NCBI GenBank assembly: GCA_029887795.1
Contig: JARXPE010000005.1
Location: 1-60,088, forward strand
Direction of reading: 5' to 3'
From: Thermoproteota archaeon
GTDB lineage: Archaea > Thermoproteota > Methanomethylicia > Methanomethylicales > Methanomethylicaceae
Length of the DNA: 60,088 nt
Within the stretch, counting starts at the first letter, position 1, and each line of letters opens with the position of its first letter. Shown piece by piece: positions 17,871 through 27,151 of the stretch. The notes below the pieces were generated by a model, which worked only from the letters and a program-made list of their open reading frames with translations, ran no database searches and was not told where the DNA came from. Position numbers and translations under genes: made by a program.

Positions 17871-18554
17871 TTATTGTTTCCCTCTGAGGATTGCCATGGC
17901 CCTCAGCACATCTGCCGTGTCTTCCATTCTATCGGAGGCTGTTTCTATGTTTTCGATGGACTCCTTCAGCATCAGCCAGTTGCTCACGTGTTTTGAGACA
18001 TCGCCCCACTTTAATACTTGGGCAAGTAGATCCACACGCATATCGTCAATGGTCTCCTCCAAGCGTTCGGTCTTCTCTGCCATAACCCTGACGCTCCCCT
18101 TTTTCGATGAGAGGGCTTCAATAGTATCCTTGAGGGCGTTCTTTTCCTCGACTAATGTATTTACTATGGAGATTAGTCCACTCTTAATGTGCTCGGGCAC
18201 ATCAGCCGGAGATGTGTAGAGAAGTTTTCTTGTAGCAGATTTTATATGTGCAGCTATGTCATCTGAGACTGTGATGAGTTTTATTATCTCATCTTGATCC
18301 ATTGGGTGTATAGCGCTCTTCATCAGGTTTTCTATTATGCCTTCTTTTATTCTGTCAGCTTCCCTCTCCAAGTCGGAAATTTCATTTGCAATATAACGGC
18401 TTTCTTCAATTTTATTCTGCGAATACCTCTCCATAAAAAACTTGAACTTGTCAACTATGGTGAATACCATTGTGAGGTGCTTTTCGCAAGAACCTATTAT
18501 TTCCTTCTCGGTCTGCCTAGCAAGCCAGACGGCAACATGACCTGTGCCAAACAT
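17871..18554 (-). CDS. DUF47/PhoU-like phosphate transport regulator
   Basis: 227 residues, almost entirely helical and charged. The pattern EISDLEREADRIKEGIIENL (near 60) and ENIETASDRMEDTADVLRAM (near the end) carries the E-x-x-x-D-x-x motifs of PhoU-like metal-binding helical bundles. DUF47 proteins usually sit beside PiT carriers and are thought to control them. Here the two genes converge with an 18-base gap, so they have separate promoters. The ATG at 18554 is preceded by a TATA-like ACTTATATAC, contained in a tandem repeat. Confidence 0.9.
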   Translation of the reverse strand: MFGTGHVAVWLARQTEKEIIGSCEKHLTMVFTIVDKFKFFMERYSQNKIEESRYIANEISDLEREADRIKEGIIENLMKSAIHPMDQDEIIKLITVSDDIAAHIKSATRKLLYTSPADVPEHIKSGLISIVNTLVEEKNALKDTIEALSSKKGSVRVMAEKTERLEETIDDMRVDLLAQVLKWGDVSKHVSNWLMLKESIENIETASDRMEDTADVLRAMAILRGKQ

Positions 18555-18591
18555 ATTTAGACGACCTTCTGATCCTTTTCCGAACAGGGTA

Positions 18592-18637
18592 TATAAGTAT
18601 TTTATTCAGTACATTATAAGTATTTTATTTAGCACAT
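18592..18637 (-). repeat. Adjacent 23-bp tandem duplication carrying the TATA box
   Basis: Two abutting 23-bp copies (18592-18614 and 18615-18637) of TATAAGTATTTTATT-yAGyACAT differ at only two positions. The copy nearer the DUF47 gene supplies its TATA-like element on the minus strand. The pair could be a promoter duplication or two binding sites for a phosphate-responsive regulator. Confidence 0.6.
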
Positions 18638-18789
18638 TATTTTGTTATCATTTTTTGTGTTTCCTTGTTTAAAATTTGATGACGTGCGGTTGAAAAATCG
18701 CCCATCACATCTACAGTTTTAGGGGTGTGCGCAAAGGATGTCAAAGCTTTTTATATTTAATGGGATAGAGAGATTCTGATGAAAGCCTT

Positions 18790-19404
18790 ATGAGTTTTTT
18801 AAAGAAGTGGGAGGAAAAGGGAAGGTTTTCAAAAGTGAAAGGGCCTCTTAAGCCGAAGATCGAAGAGGCGATTAAGATCATTAACCTTCAAATGCAGAGA
18901 CTAGATCTAAAGGGCGCAAAGATAAGGGAATACGACAGAACGCTCTTTGAAAAAGTGGTTTATTATTACAGAAGGCGGGATATAGTGAGGGCTAAAATGT
19001 ACGCCAACGAGCTCACCGAGGTAAGGAAACTTGCCAAATTGATAGTCACCTCCAGACTTGCCCTTGAACAGATAGTCATGAGGTTGGGTACGGTTAAGGA
19101 GTATGGTAATGTTGCTGCGAGTGTAGCGCCCGCGCTCTTCGCTGTCAAAAAAATCTATGGCGGAATAACGCAGCTAATCCCCGAGGCTGATCAGTCATTC
19201 CAAAAACTGGGCGACGTTCTTGACGGGCTGATGGTTGAGGCTTCTCAGTACTCTGATCAGATGCTGAGTCCGTCGTACATAGCAGAAGAGGGACAGGAGA
19301 TACTACAGAATGCCGCAAAGATCGCCGAAAAAGATCTTTCGAAGACGTTGCCCAAAATACCTGGCATAGAAGAGATTAAAGAGAAAGAGGGGTTGCCCAC
19401 CTGA
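18790..19404 (+). CDS. cdvB: CdvB-family ESCRT-III-like protein
   Basis: 204 residues, mostly charged helices. The N-terminal part KWEEKGRFSKVKGPLKPKIE and the core helix pair INLQMQRLDLKGAKIREYDR with RRRDIVRAKMYANELTEVRK are typical of archaeal Snf7/CdvB proteins that build membrane-remodelling filaments in cell division and vesicle release. The C-terminal winged helix and MIM2 motif seen in some CdvB paralogs are not obvious, and no CdvA or CdvC gene is adjacent, so it may be a secondary paralog. A TATA-like CTTTTTATATTTAA lies about 35-45 bases upstream. Confidence 0.85.
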   Translation: MSFLKKWEEKGRFSKVKGPLKPKIEEAIKIINLQMQRLDLKGAKIREYDRTLFEKVVYYYRRRDIVRAKMYANELTEVRKLAKLIVTSRLALEQIVMRLGTVKEYGNVAASVAPALFAVKKIYGGITQLIPEADQSFQKLGDVLDGLMVEASQYSDQMLSPSYIAEEGQEILQNAAKIAEKDLSKTLPKIPGIEEIKEKEGLPT

Positions 19405-19563
19405 ATTAAGTGCGGATATTGTGGTTATTCATAGTTATTTAACACATTTTATTTTCATTTATTAATTGTTTTAATCAGTTATTTTTTTAATTTAATCTAA
19501 GTTTAATGGTACCTACAATCTCGTCCAAAAGTTATTGCATAATCATTATTGAGAGCTTGTGTT

Positions 19564-20826
19564 TCATTCCCCAAAGGGGTTGCCCCTTTTCATTATGTTC
19601 TCCTTGATTATCCTGTGTTTGTCCGCGAGGTAACCTTTCTCAACGAGTCTTGATTTCAGGCATTCAATCATCTTTGGTACATCGATCTCAAGGGGACATA
19701 CCTCCTTACACCTTCCACATTTTGTGCATGCATCGATCGCGGCCGCAACTTTTTCCTCCCCAGCGGTAAATGCGCTCCAGATTATACCAATACCGCCAAA
19801 GTAATTGTGACCAAAAGATCCTCCGAGGACCCTATATACAGGGCACTCGTACATGCAGCCTCCGCACCTCAGACAGTAAAGTGCCTCCTTCATTATTGGG
19901 TCCCTCAGCATGCGGCTTCGTCCATTATCCAAGAAGATGACGTGGAGCTCCTTTGGACCGTGCGCGCCGTAGACCAAGGTCTTCTCAATATCGGCGGTCC
20001 TACTCGGGCTTGTTATCATCGAAACATAGGCAGACATCAGTATGCCCGTGGCGTAGGGAGGGAGAACTTGAACCACTTTGAACGCGTCTTCAAGTGTCGG
20101 AACTATCTTCTCTATCCCAGTAATACAGATGTGCACGGGTGGTGCGTTGCTGACAAACCTTGCGTTGCCCTCGTTCTCTATTATGAAGAGCGTGCCCGTA
20201 CTCGCTGCGACGACATTGGCGCCTGTAATTCCAACATCGGCTTTGCAGAACTTATCCCTCAGGTATTCCCTGGCAACGCCAACGAGTTCTGGGATGTCCG
20301 GCTTGACCTCCCTGCCCACCAGTTTGGAGAAGGTCTCGGCGACCTCCTCCTTCGGCACGTGCACCGATGGGTTGATGATGTGGGTCGGCTTCTCGCCCCT
20401 AATCTGTATTATGAACTCGCCAAGATCGGTCTCAAAGACCCTGTTTCCATTTCTCTGTAAAGCCTCGTTGAGGTGTATCTCCTCTGTGACCAGTGACTTT
20501 GATTTCACAACGGTCTTGCCGTTCCCCACGAGTTCGAGGAAGATCTTCCTGGCTTCATCGGCGTCCCTCGCAAAGTAGGCGTTTCCATGCGACTCTGTGA
20601 TGCGTTCAGAGGCAATTTTTCTAAGCTCGTCCATCTGCTCTACTGCGGACTCCTTGATCTTTCTCACTTCCTTCCGCGTCTTCTCGAGGTGAGGCAGGCA
20701 GGAAAGAGCATAATCCCTGGCGGCTGTGTATGAGGAGACTGCTCTAGAGAGCCCGCGCCTCCTGTTCTCGTCGTAGAGCCACCTCATAAACTCCTCCTTT
20801 TTAGATGAGAACCACTCGTCAGACAT
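19564..20826 (-). CDS. LutB/LldF-like iron-sulfur protein with LUD domain
   Basis: About 420 residues. The N-terminal two thirds is a LUD domain (NAYFARDADEARKIFLELVG, then THIINPSVHVPKEEVAETF and ITGANVVAASTGTLFIIENE). The C-terminal part has two 4Fe-4S motifs: CLRCGGCMYECPVYRVLGG and CTKCGRCKEVCPLEIDVPKM. It matches the LutB subunit of lactate utilisation complexes. I prefer the ATG at 20826, preceded by GGTGG, over the upstream GTG at 20838 that overlaps the LutA-like stop. It forms a pair with the gene at 20828-21541. Lactate or another 2-hydroxy acid is a likely substrate; no LutC or dehydrogenase is adjacent. Confidence 0.88.
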   Translation of the reverse strand: MSDEWFSSKKEEFMRWLYDENRRRGLSRAVSSYTAARDYALSCLPHLEKTRKEVRKIKESAVEQMDELRKIASERITESHGNAYFARDADEARKIFLELVGNGKTVVKSKSLVTEEIHLNEALQRNGNRVFETDLGEFIIQIRGEKPTHIINPSVHVPKEEVAETFSKLVGREVKPDIPELVGVAREYLRDKFCKADVGITGANVVAASTGTLFIIENEGNARFVSNAPPVHICITGIEKIVPTLEDAFKVVQVLPPYATGILMSAYVSMITSPSRTADIEKTLVYGAHGPKELHVIFLDNGRSRMLRDPIMKEALYCLRCGGCMYECPVYRVLGGSFGHNYFGGIGIIWSAFTAGEEKVAAAIDACTKCGRCKEVCPLEIDVPKMIECLKSRLVEKGYLADKHRIIKENIMKRGNPFGE

Positions 20827-20827
20827 C

Positions 20828-21541
20828 CTATCCACCACACGCTCTCAGGATAAGTTCAGGGAGGTCTATGACCTCGACTTTCTTGTTGTTGCCCTCCACA
20901 AAATTGTACTTGCAGAAGGGGCAGGCTGTCACGACGATCTCTGTGCCCTCGGGAAGCTCTAAGAGTGTGGACTTTGCTACCTCGAGAGAGACCTCGGGGA
21001 ATGCAGATCGGACGCCGCCTCCAGAACCGCAGCAGAGGGCTTTGTTCCGGTTGTACTTAAACTCTAAGAGATCCACTTCAGGTATCATTTTTATCAGCGC
21101 CCTAGGCTCCTCATATACTCCCATATGCCTGCCAAGGTGGCACGGGTCGTGGTAGACAACCTTGGCTTTCATCGGTCGGAGATGGTCTCTGAGCTCGTCT
21201 CGCATATCGAAGAGGAACTGGGAGATGTGACGGACCTTGAAGGGTACGTTTCTGAAAAAGTTTGCATAGTCTAGGGACATTGTCCTGAAGCAACCAGGGC
21301 AGCCCGTCACGACCTCTTTAACACCGAGTGAGGATAGCCTCTCAAGAGTCCTCTTCGAGACTAAAAGGGCGTCGGCCGTCTGACCAGTCCTGTAAAGGAC
21401 AGAGCCACAGCACCCCTCATCCTCACCGAGGGTCGTGTAATCAACATTCAGCAGGTTTAGCAGGCGCTCTATGGAGTCCGCAATGCTCCTTGTCCTGAAT
21501 CTAGACATGCATCCCTTCCAGTATAGAACCTTTTGGGGCAT
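20828..21541 (-). CDS. LutA-like CCG-domain iron-sulfur protein
   Basis: 237 residues with two cysteine-rich CCG modules: EGCCGSVLYRTGQ near residue 61 with GCPGCF near 95, and HDPCHLGRHMG near 135 with CCGSGGGVR and TACPFCKYN. These modules are shared by LutA, GlpC and HdrB and bind a special iron-sulfur cluster. Coupled to the LUD protein downstream, it makes a LutAB-like electron-transfer pair. The ATG start lies close to an AT-rich promoter-like region. HdrB-like roles cannot be excluded from sequence alone. Confidence 0.88.
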   Translation of the reverse strand: MPQKVLYWKGCMSRFRTRSIADSIERLLNLLNVDYTTLGEDEGCCGSVLYRTGQTADALLVSKRTLERLSSLGVKEVVTGCPGCFRTMSLDYANFFRNVPFKVRHISQFLFDMRDELRDHLRPMKAKVVYHDPCHLGRHMGVYEEPRALIKMIPEVDLLEFKYNRNKALCCGSGGGVRSAFPEVSLEVAKSTLLELPEGTEIVVTACPFCKYNFVEGNNKKVEVIDLPELILRACGG

Positions 21542-21657
21542 GATGATCAGACCTTATACTCTTCAAGAGACCTCTATTAAAACATACTGCAGGTTGCACA
21601 TCCTGCCTCCTTTAATTGGCTTTCTCAACCATAACGGTAATATTAATAAAAATTAAA

Positions 21658-22791
21658 TTAGAATTTGAAAAAGTTCTTCTTTGGTTTGACGTCTTGGTCG
21701 AATTCCTTAGCTAGCTCCTCCAACAACTGCCTCTGCCGTGGAGACAGGCTTGTTGGTACGTCGATGTTGACTCTGATCATCAGGTTTCCCCTTCCGTACC
21801 CGCCCAGTTTCGGCATGCCCTTCCCCTTTATCCGAAGTATCTCTCCGGGCTGGGTACCTGGTCTTATGTTGACCACAACATCACCGTCAAGGGTCGGAAC
21901 CGTCGCTTCTGTACCCAGCGCCGCCTGGGGAAAGCCTATCTTTAGGTCATAGTACAGGTCGGCGCCCTTCCTCTTGAAGTATGGGTGTGGTCTTATAGAG
22001 ATGTTCACATAGAGGTCGCCCGGTGGACCACCACTGGGAGATGCCTCACCCTCACCTTTGAGTCTTAGCTGCTGACCGTCGTCTACGCCCGCAGGAATCT
22101 TGACTGTGATGATCCTGCGCCTCTTGATTATTCCAGAGCCTCTGCACTCCCTGCAGGGGGTCTCCACAACGGTTCCAGATCCCCCACAAGTGTTGCATGG
22201 TGTGACTGTCACAAATCTTGCGAATCCTGTGGTCCTCACATTCTGGATCTGACCGGTGCCCCCGCACCTGTTGCAGGTCTTCAGCGAAGTTCCTGGAGCA
22301 GCTCCGGACCCGCCACACACATCGCACCGCTCCGTCCTGGGAACCTCGATCTCCTTCTCCGTGCCCCTGAAAGCCTCCTCTAGAGAGATCTCAAGGTCGT
22401 ATGTGAGATCCCTCCCTCGGACAACCTGCCTGGCGTAGGCGCGCCTACCAAATTCGCCTCCGAAGAACATGTTGAAGAGGTCGCCTATGTCGAATCCGAA
22501 TCCCATCTCCCTGAATATGGACTCGAAGTCCGCACCGCGGAATATGTCCTCCTGGGTGTAGTACTGACCGAAGTCAGCCCTCCCCAAAAGATCGTACTGG
22601 CGCCGCTTCTCGTCGTCTGAGAGGACAGCGTACGCCTCTGAGATCTCCTTGAACTTCTCTTCAGCGTCAGGGGATTTGTTCCTGTCAGGGTGGTACTGCA
22701 TGGCCAGCCTCCGGTAGGCGTCCTTGATCTGCTCCTTTGTGGCGTTTCTCGGGACGCCCAAAATCTCGTAATAGTCTTTCTTGCTGGCCAT
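21658..22791 (-). CDS. dnaJ: Chaperone DnaJ (Hsp40)
   Basis: About 377 residues with the full type I layout. The J domain starts [20 protein letters not shown] and has the HPD triad in [10 protein letters not shown] Gly/Phe linker (about 95-125) follows. Four zinc-finger repeats of the CxxCxGxG type follow ([32 protein letters not shown]), then C-terminal substrate domains. It stimulates DnaK ATPase and delivers clients. The ATG at 22791 has GGTGG upstream; the longer GTG alternative adds only four residues. It ends the grpE-dnaK-dnaJ order, read leftward; a small gap with its own TATA-like sequence lies before it. Confidence 0.97.
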   Translation of the reverse strand: MASKKDYYEILGVPRNATKEQIKDAYRRLAMQYHPDRNKSPDAEEKFKEISEAYAVLSDDEKRRQYDLLGRADFGQYYTQEDIFRGADFESIFREMGFGFDIGDLFNMFFGGEFGRRAYARQVVRGRDLTYDLEISLEEAFRGTEKEIEVPRTERCDVCGGSGAAPGTSLKTCNRCGGTGQIQNVRTTGFARFVTVTPCNTCGGSGTVVETPCRECRGSGIIKRRRIITVKIPAGVDDGQQLRLKGEGEASPSGGPPGDLYVNISIRPHPYFKRKGADLYYDLKIGFPQAALGTEATVPTLDGDVVVNIRPGTQPGEILRIKGKGMPKLGGYGRGNLMIRVNIDVPTSLSPRQRQLLEELAKEFDQDVKPKKNFFKF

Positions 22792-22900
22792 GCAAACCAC
22801 CAACTAAAAAAGTTCCGGATAGGCTATAACACCGCAACTATATTTACCTTAGCCCTTTACCTTGGTATTTATCTTCACTCTTCGCTGTTCCCCTCTCATT

Positions 22901-24778
22901 TCATTTTACTTTGTAATCGGTGTCTACCACTTTTTCTCCGCCAGCCGTTTTATCGGAGTTGCCTTGGGCGGTGGTTTGTTGGGTTGTGCCTTGCTGAGCA
23001 GATCTCTGAGCCGCCTGCTGCTGGTAAACGGTCGCACCGATCTCTTGTAGGGTCCGCGAGAGCTCGTCCATCTTCGCCTTAATCTTGTCGATCTCCTTGG
23101 TTTGCATGACTTCCTTCAAAGCGGCAACGGCCTTGTCTATCCTATCCTTCTGCTCCTGCGATAGTTTGTCTCCCAGATCCCTCTTTGTTCTCTCTGCTGT
23201 GTAAATTACTGTGTCCGCCATGTTCAGGGTCTCCGCGAGCTCCTTCTTCTTTTTGTCCTGCTCGGCGAACTGCTCAGCCTCCTTGATGAGGCGTTCCTTC
23301 TCCTCCTTCGAGAGTTTCGTGGACGCAGTGATCGTAATTTTGGCTTCCTTTCCGGTTCCTAGATCCTTTGCTGAGACGTGCAATATGCCGTTGGCATCGA
23401 TGTCGAAGGTGACCTCAATCTGCGGCACACCGCGAGGTGCAGGCGGTATACCTTCAAGGTTGAACATTCCCAAGGAGACGTTGTCTGCAGCCATGGGTCG
23501 CTCGCCCTGGAGCACATGGATCGTCACCGCGGTCTGCATATCTGCCGCAGTTGTAAATATCTGGCTCCTCCTGCAGGGTATGGTTGTGTTCCTCTCGATT
23601 ATCTTAGTGAAGATGCCGCCAAGGGTCTCAACGCCGAGTGATAGTGGAGTGACGTCCAGAAGCAATATATCCCTGACCTCGCCAGTAAGCACGGCTCCCT
23701 GAATGGCTGCGCCAATGGCAACAGCCTCCATCGGGTCGACTCCTCTCTCTACTGGTTTGCCCATGAACCTTTCAATCATTCTCTGGACTAGGGGCATTCT
23801 CGTGGTTCCGCCAATGAGTATGATCTTGTCGATCTGATCCGGGGTGAGCTTGGCGTCCTGGAGAGCTCGCATAATGGTCCTCTCGGTGCGCCTGACTATT
23901 GGCTCTGCAAGCTCCTCGAGCTTCGCCCTTGTCAGCGTCATGTGTAGGTGCTTTGGACCTGAGGCGTCAGCGTATATGAATGGAAGATCTATGTCAGTAG
24001 TCATCAGTGTGGAGAGCTCAATCTTGGCCCTCTCGCAGGCCTCCTTCAGCCTAGCAAGTGCAGTCCTATCGGTCCTCAGGTCAATGCCTGTATCCTTCTT
24101 GAACTCCTCGATTACATAATCCATTATGGCTTTGTCTATGTCCGCTCCGCCAGTCTCGGTGTCGCCACTGGTCGATAGAACTTGGAATACGCCCTTGCCG
24201 AAGTCCATAACCGTAACATCGTGGGTGCCGCCGCCAAAGCTGAAGACCAGGATCTTCATCTCCTTGTCGAGCTTGTCTATACCGTATGCTAGGCATGCGG
24301 CCGTTGGCTCGTTTATGATCCTCAGGACTTCGAAGCCAGCGATCTCGCCCGCGTCCTTCGTCGCTTGGCGCTGATTGTCGTTGAAGTGTGCCGGGACCGT
24401 TATCACAGCCTTCTTTATCGGGGTGCCAAGGTAAGTCTCGGCGTCCTTCTTTATCTTCTGGAGTATGAATGCCGAGATCTGCTGCGGAGTGTACTCCTTG
24501 CCAAAGATCTTAACCCTGTAGTCTGTGCCCATCTTTCTCTTGATCTCAAAGACCGTTCCCTCCGGGTTCGCTGTCGCCTGGCGCTTCGCCGGCTCTCCGA
24601 CGAGCAGCGTGCCGTCCTTTGTGAATGCGACGACCGATGGAAACATCTTGCCAGCGACGGTCGGACCCTCAGCGCTGGGTATCACTATTGCCTTGCCACC
24701 CTCGAATATGGCGGCTGCGGAATTTGTGGTTCCTAAATCAATTCCTAATACTTTTTCTCCAGGTTGGACTTTACTCAT
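22901..24778 (-). CDS. dnaK: Chaperone DnaK (Hsp70)
   Basis: 625 residues. Actin-like ATPase domain with [17 protein letters not shown] at the start, [33 protein letters not shown] and [14 protein letters not shown]; then the substrate-binding domain and a Gln-rich, Gly-poor tail ([11 protein letters not shown]). The phosphate-2 loop reads [10 protein letters not shown] with Ser180 where most DnaK proteins have Asp, and His186 for the usual Phe. Some archaeal DnaK proteins have a similar loop, as I recall, so this may be lineage-typical. It overlaps the end of grpE by 8 bases. The gene set is thought to have entered archaea from bacteria. Confidence 0.97.
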   Translation of the reverse strand: MSKVQPGEKVLGIDLGTTNSAAAIFEGGKAIVIPSAEGPTVAGKMFPSVVAFTKDGTLLVGEPAKRQATANPEGTVFEIKRKMGTDYRVKIFGKEYTPQQISAFILQKIKKDAETYLGTPIKKAVITVPAHFNDNQRQATKDAGEIAGFEVLRIINEPTAACLAYGIDKLDKEMKILVFSFGGGTHDVTVMDFGKGVFQVLSTSGDTETGGADIDKAIMDYVIEEFKKDTGIDLRTDRTALARLKEACERAKIELSTLMTTDIDLPFIYADASGPKHLHMTLTRAKLEELAEPIVRRTERTIMRALQDAKLTPDQIDKIILIGGTTRMPLVQRMIERFMGKPVERGVDPMEAVAIGAAIQGAVLTGEVRDILLLDVTPLSLGVETLGGIFTKIIERNTTIPCRRSQIFTTAADMQTAVTIHVLQGERPMAADNVSLGMFNLEGIPPAPRGVPQIEVTFDIDANGILHVSAKDLGTGKEAKITITASTKLSKEEKERLIKEAEQFAEQDKKKKELAETLNMADTVIYTAERTKRDLGDKLSQEQKDRIDKAVAALKEVMQTKEIDKIKAKMDELSRTLQEIGATVYQQQAAQRSAQQGTTQQTTAQGNSDKTAGGEKVVDTDYKVK

Positions 24779-25379
24779 GTGAATCTCCCTCCTCTTTCAC
24801 CTTTGAGCTTGATTTCTTTGATATTTTTACCACGCTCGGTCTGATGACCCTTCCACCCATCATATAGCCCCTCCTTACCTCCTCCACAACTAGACCATCA
24901 GAATCGCCATCAACGACGCATGCCACCTCATGAAAGGACGGGTCGAAGGGCTTTCCAATGCACTCGATCTGGGACACCCCCTCCCCTGCCAGAACCTTAT
25001 TCAGTTTCTTAAGCGTCATCTCCACGCCGTTTATCAATGTTTCCAAAGAGCCCGCACTCTTGGCATTTTTTATTGCCATCTCTAATTCGTCCACAACATC
25101 CAAAAGTCCGAGGACGATCCTCTCACTGGACTGGCGCTTGATCTCGTCAATATGGCGATCAATTCGCTTCCTGAAATTTTCGAAGTCGGCCTGCATGTAC
25201 TTCAGGCGGTTCAGGTAGTCCTCAGACCTCCGCTTCTCCTCCTCAAGCGCAGCCTTTAGGGCTTCGATCTTCTTGGCTTCAACCTCGTCGCCCGTTCTTC
25301 CTTCCTCCAAGTCGGGTTTAGCCTCATTTTTTCTTGTACTCTTTTGATGCGCGGGTTCTTGCGTCGGTGTGCTATTCAA
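24771..25379 (-). CDS. grpE: Nucleotide exchange factor GrpE
   Basis: 202 residues. A charged disordered N-terminus, a long coiled coil (about 35-95, [20 protein letters not shown]), [18 protein letters not shown] and a C-terminal beta domain with [20 protein letters not shown] and [18 protein letters not shown], all diagnostic of GrpE. It releases ADP from DnaK. The TTG start has GGTGGTGA 4-5 bases before it. It overlaps dnaK and is first in the operon. Confidence 0.96.
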   Translation of the reverse strand: MNSTPTQEPAHQKSTRKNEAKPDLEEGRTGDEVEAKKIEALKAALEEEKRRSEDYLNRLKYMQADFENFRKRIDRHIDEIKRQSSERIVLGLLDVVDELEMAIKNAKSAGSLETLINGVEMTLKKLNKVLAGEGVSQIECIGKPFDPSFHEVACVVDGDSDGLVVEEVRRGYMMGGRVIRPSVVKISKKSSSKVKEEGDSHE

Positions 25380-25380
25380 G

Positions 25381-25426
25381 GGTCACCACCCCAAACCGAG
25401 GTCAAGATTTCGGATTTAATATATCG
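25381..25426 (-). promoter_or_regulatory. Promoter and ribosome site of the grpE-dnaK operon
   Basis: On the minus strand a TATA-like CGATATATTAAA (25415-25426) stands about 25 bases before the expected transcript start near 25393. A GGTGGTGA ribosome site follows directly before the TTG of grpE. No heat-shock operator was recognised. Confidence 0.5.
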
Positions 25427-25517
25427 CACACAAATATATATCTTATTGTCATTGAGAGATCGGAATCGACACCATCACTTAAGTCCTTGCAGGAATGTAT
25501 TTATGGCGATAGAGAAT

Positions 25518-25898
25518 TCATTCACCGCGCCTGAACTTCTCACTGAGAGACATCCGCTTCCCGTCTTTGAGATAAGTTATGGTCGTCTCAAGCCTGACGC
25601 GGAGCCCAAGATCGTAGAAGAGCGTGTATAGGTCTTCGCCTGAGATCGTCTCATTGAGCTTTCCGCTCCTGTAAAGCTTAGCTAGGTACTTAACAACCTC
25701 CCTTGTAGCCTCGGGGTACTGTGACAGGGCAGCATCCAAGACCTCTGGACCTCTATCTGTGAGTTTTGACCTCACAAGCGTAAGATCGTCGACTTCGGGC
25801 TTTGCCTGGGGCTTCTGCTGCAGGGCTGCATACTTACGCTGGAGTTCGAGCATCTTCTTGAACTTTATTGCTGCTAGTTCTTTGTCTTCTTCTGACAT
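25518..25898 (-). CDS. PDCD5-like DNA-binding protein
   Basis: 126 residues. A charged helical head (EDKELAAIKFKKMLELQRKY) is followed by LTDRGPEVLDAALSQYPEAT, a helix VVKYLAKLYRSGKL and the end segment TISGEDLYTLFYDLG. That order (LT-x-x-a-x-x-x-L, then YL-x-x-L-x-x-SG-x-l, then I-s-x-e-x-L) resembles the PDCD5/TFAR19 family of archaeal DNA-binding proteins, although the usual basic N-terminal region is shorter here. A further strand-rich C-terminus (VRLETTITYLKDGKRMS) is unusual. It lies just upstream of grpE, read in the same direction. Family assignment is tentative. Confidence 0.5.
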   Translation of the reverse strand: MSEEDKELAAIKFKKMLELQRKYAALQQKPQAKPEVDDLTLVRSKLTDRGPEVLDAALSQYPEATREVVKYLAKLYRSGKLNETISGEDLYTLFYDLGLRVRLETTITYLKDGKRMSLSEKFRRGE

Positions 25899-26063
25899 GG
25901 CAGTGCCCCCATCAAAATAACAAGAAGAGGGAAATAAGGATAGTGATTTTTGTTGTAAATATACTAGGATAAAAGATCTTTAAAGGGCATTATGGAGCTT
26001 TCGACTCCGCGTATTGAGGCTTAAAGCATAGCCAAAATGTAGGCGGCGATATCCCAGCCATCT

Positions 26064-26750
26064 TTACCACACGATTACATAGCTCACGATCTTGTCATCG
26101 TAGCTAGGAATCACATATCCATTCTGTGCCGCGTATGACTCCCCGATCTTTAGTGTGACTATGTCGTCGTATTGTGGCTCCACAAAGATGAGGCCGCGGT
26201 TCGTAGTGTTGAAGCAAACAACGGCGTGCGCGCTGTCCTTGAACTTTATGTAGACAAACCCGCACTTGTAACCAGTCGCGAATGCGTTGTTCTTGACGTC
26301 GGCGGCGAAATTTATGCAAGTGTAAGATGATGTGTACGGGTTACGGTCGGTCTTGTCGCTGGTCAGGAAGGAAAGCACTTCGAGGAATGTCGGATCTCTC
26401 AAAGTGTAACCTGTCCCAGCGCCGTCCACAACGCCTTTCTGGTAACCCTCGTTATAGCCTAACTCGTAGCCCAGCTGGTAGCCAGTCAGGTTTCCTGTGG
26501 CATATCCTTGCAAATATCCCATACTGTAGCCGCTCTCGTTTCCAAGCCCATAACCTTGCAAACTCCCTCTGACAAATCCAGACTCGAATCCGCTTGAATT
26601 TCCCACAACGTATCCATCCGAGAACCCTAGATCGTATCCCTTCTGCATCCCGCTATTGTAACCGTAGCTATATCCTACATAGCCCATAGCTACTAAGCCA
26701 AAGAATACGAGTATAATCGATGCAACTTCTCCCCACTTCATATAAAACAC
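26064..26750 (-). CDS. Membrane-anchored protein with 24 G-x-x-x repeats and a papain-like C-terminal domain
   Basis: 228 residues in three parts. Residues 1-22 are an N-terminal membrane segment (IILVFFGLVAM). Residues 23-118 are 24 unbroken tetrads, each beginning with Gly (GYVG, GYSY, GYNS and so on), rich in Tyr, Asn and Ser. Residues 119-228 are a compact domain with Cys146 in SSYTCINFAADV, His176 in DSAHAVVCFN and Glu192 in IFVEPQYDD, in the order and spacing of a transglutaminase- or papain-like Cys-His-acid triad. The repeat should form a glycine-packed helix bundle or stalk lifting the domain from the membrane; deca-GX3 repeats occur in Yae1-type proteins but much shorter. The enzymatic role is inferred, not shown. 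Confidence 0.75.
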   Translation of the reverse strand: MFYMKWGEVASIILVFFGLVAMGYVGYSYGYNSGMQKGYDLGFSDGYVVGNSSGFESGFVRGSLQGYGLGNESGYSMGYLQGYATGNLTGYQLGYELGYNEGYQKGVVDGAGTGYTLRDPTFLEVLSFLTSDKTDRNPYTSSYTCINFAADVKNNAFATGYKCGFVYIKFKDSAHAVVCFNTTNRGLIFVEPQYDDIVTLKIGESYAAQNGYVIPSYDDKIVSYVIVW

Positions 26751-26923
26751 ACAAATTGATTTTACTTATTAGAAGCATAATAGGCTTACCGCTTTTGCCT
26801 ATGATGTTTTAGTTATAAATCAAATTTGTCTTTATTTTTTATTTTTTTATTTTTTAAGGTATATTTTGGAACAGAGTTTTTAGATATATATGCAATATTT
26901 TAAAATGCATACGGAGTGTCTAG

Positions 26924-27151
26924 TTGTCTGAGGGTGTCTATGCTAGGATGCAGAAGGAAAAAGTGAGGGTGATGGAGGAGATAACTAAGGAGCAGGGAAT
27001 TGACAAGTCAGCCCTAATTAAGGGCTTTAGATTACTATATGCGCGATTGGAAGCTTTTTTTGGAATTGTATCAGCGGATGATCAAGGGGTTGGAATCAAG
27101 ACCATTACAAAAAGGCTCCGTTATTGTATGGGGGGCTTAAATGGTGTATGA
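26924..27151 (+). CDS. Small helical hypothetical protein (75 aa)
   Basis: 75 residues, mostly charged helix (ARMQKEKVRVMEEITKEQ), ending in a basic segment (TKRLRYCMGGLNGV). A GGAGTG site lies before the TTG start, and the end overlaps the next gene by 11 bases, so the two are translationally linked. No known domain recognised. It may be a small partner of the Cys-rich protein that follows. Confidence 0.6.
   Translation: MSEGVYARMQKEKVRVMEEITKEQGIDKSALIKGFRLLYARLEAFFGIVSADDQGVGIKTITKRLRYCMGGLNGV

Noticed and set aside
19564-21541. Heterodisulfide reductase HdrBC pair
   Set aside because: The CCG protein resembles HdrB, but the partner has a LUD domain typical of LutB, not HdrC.
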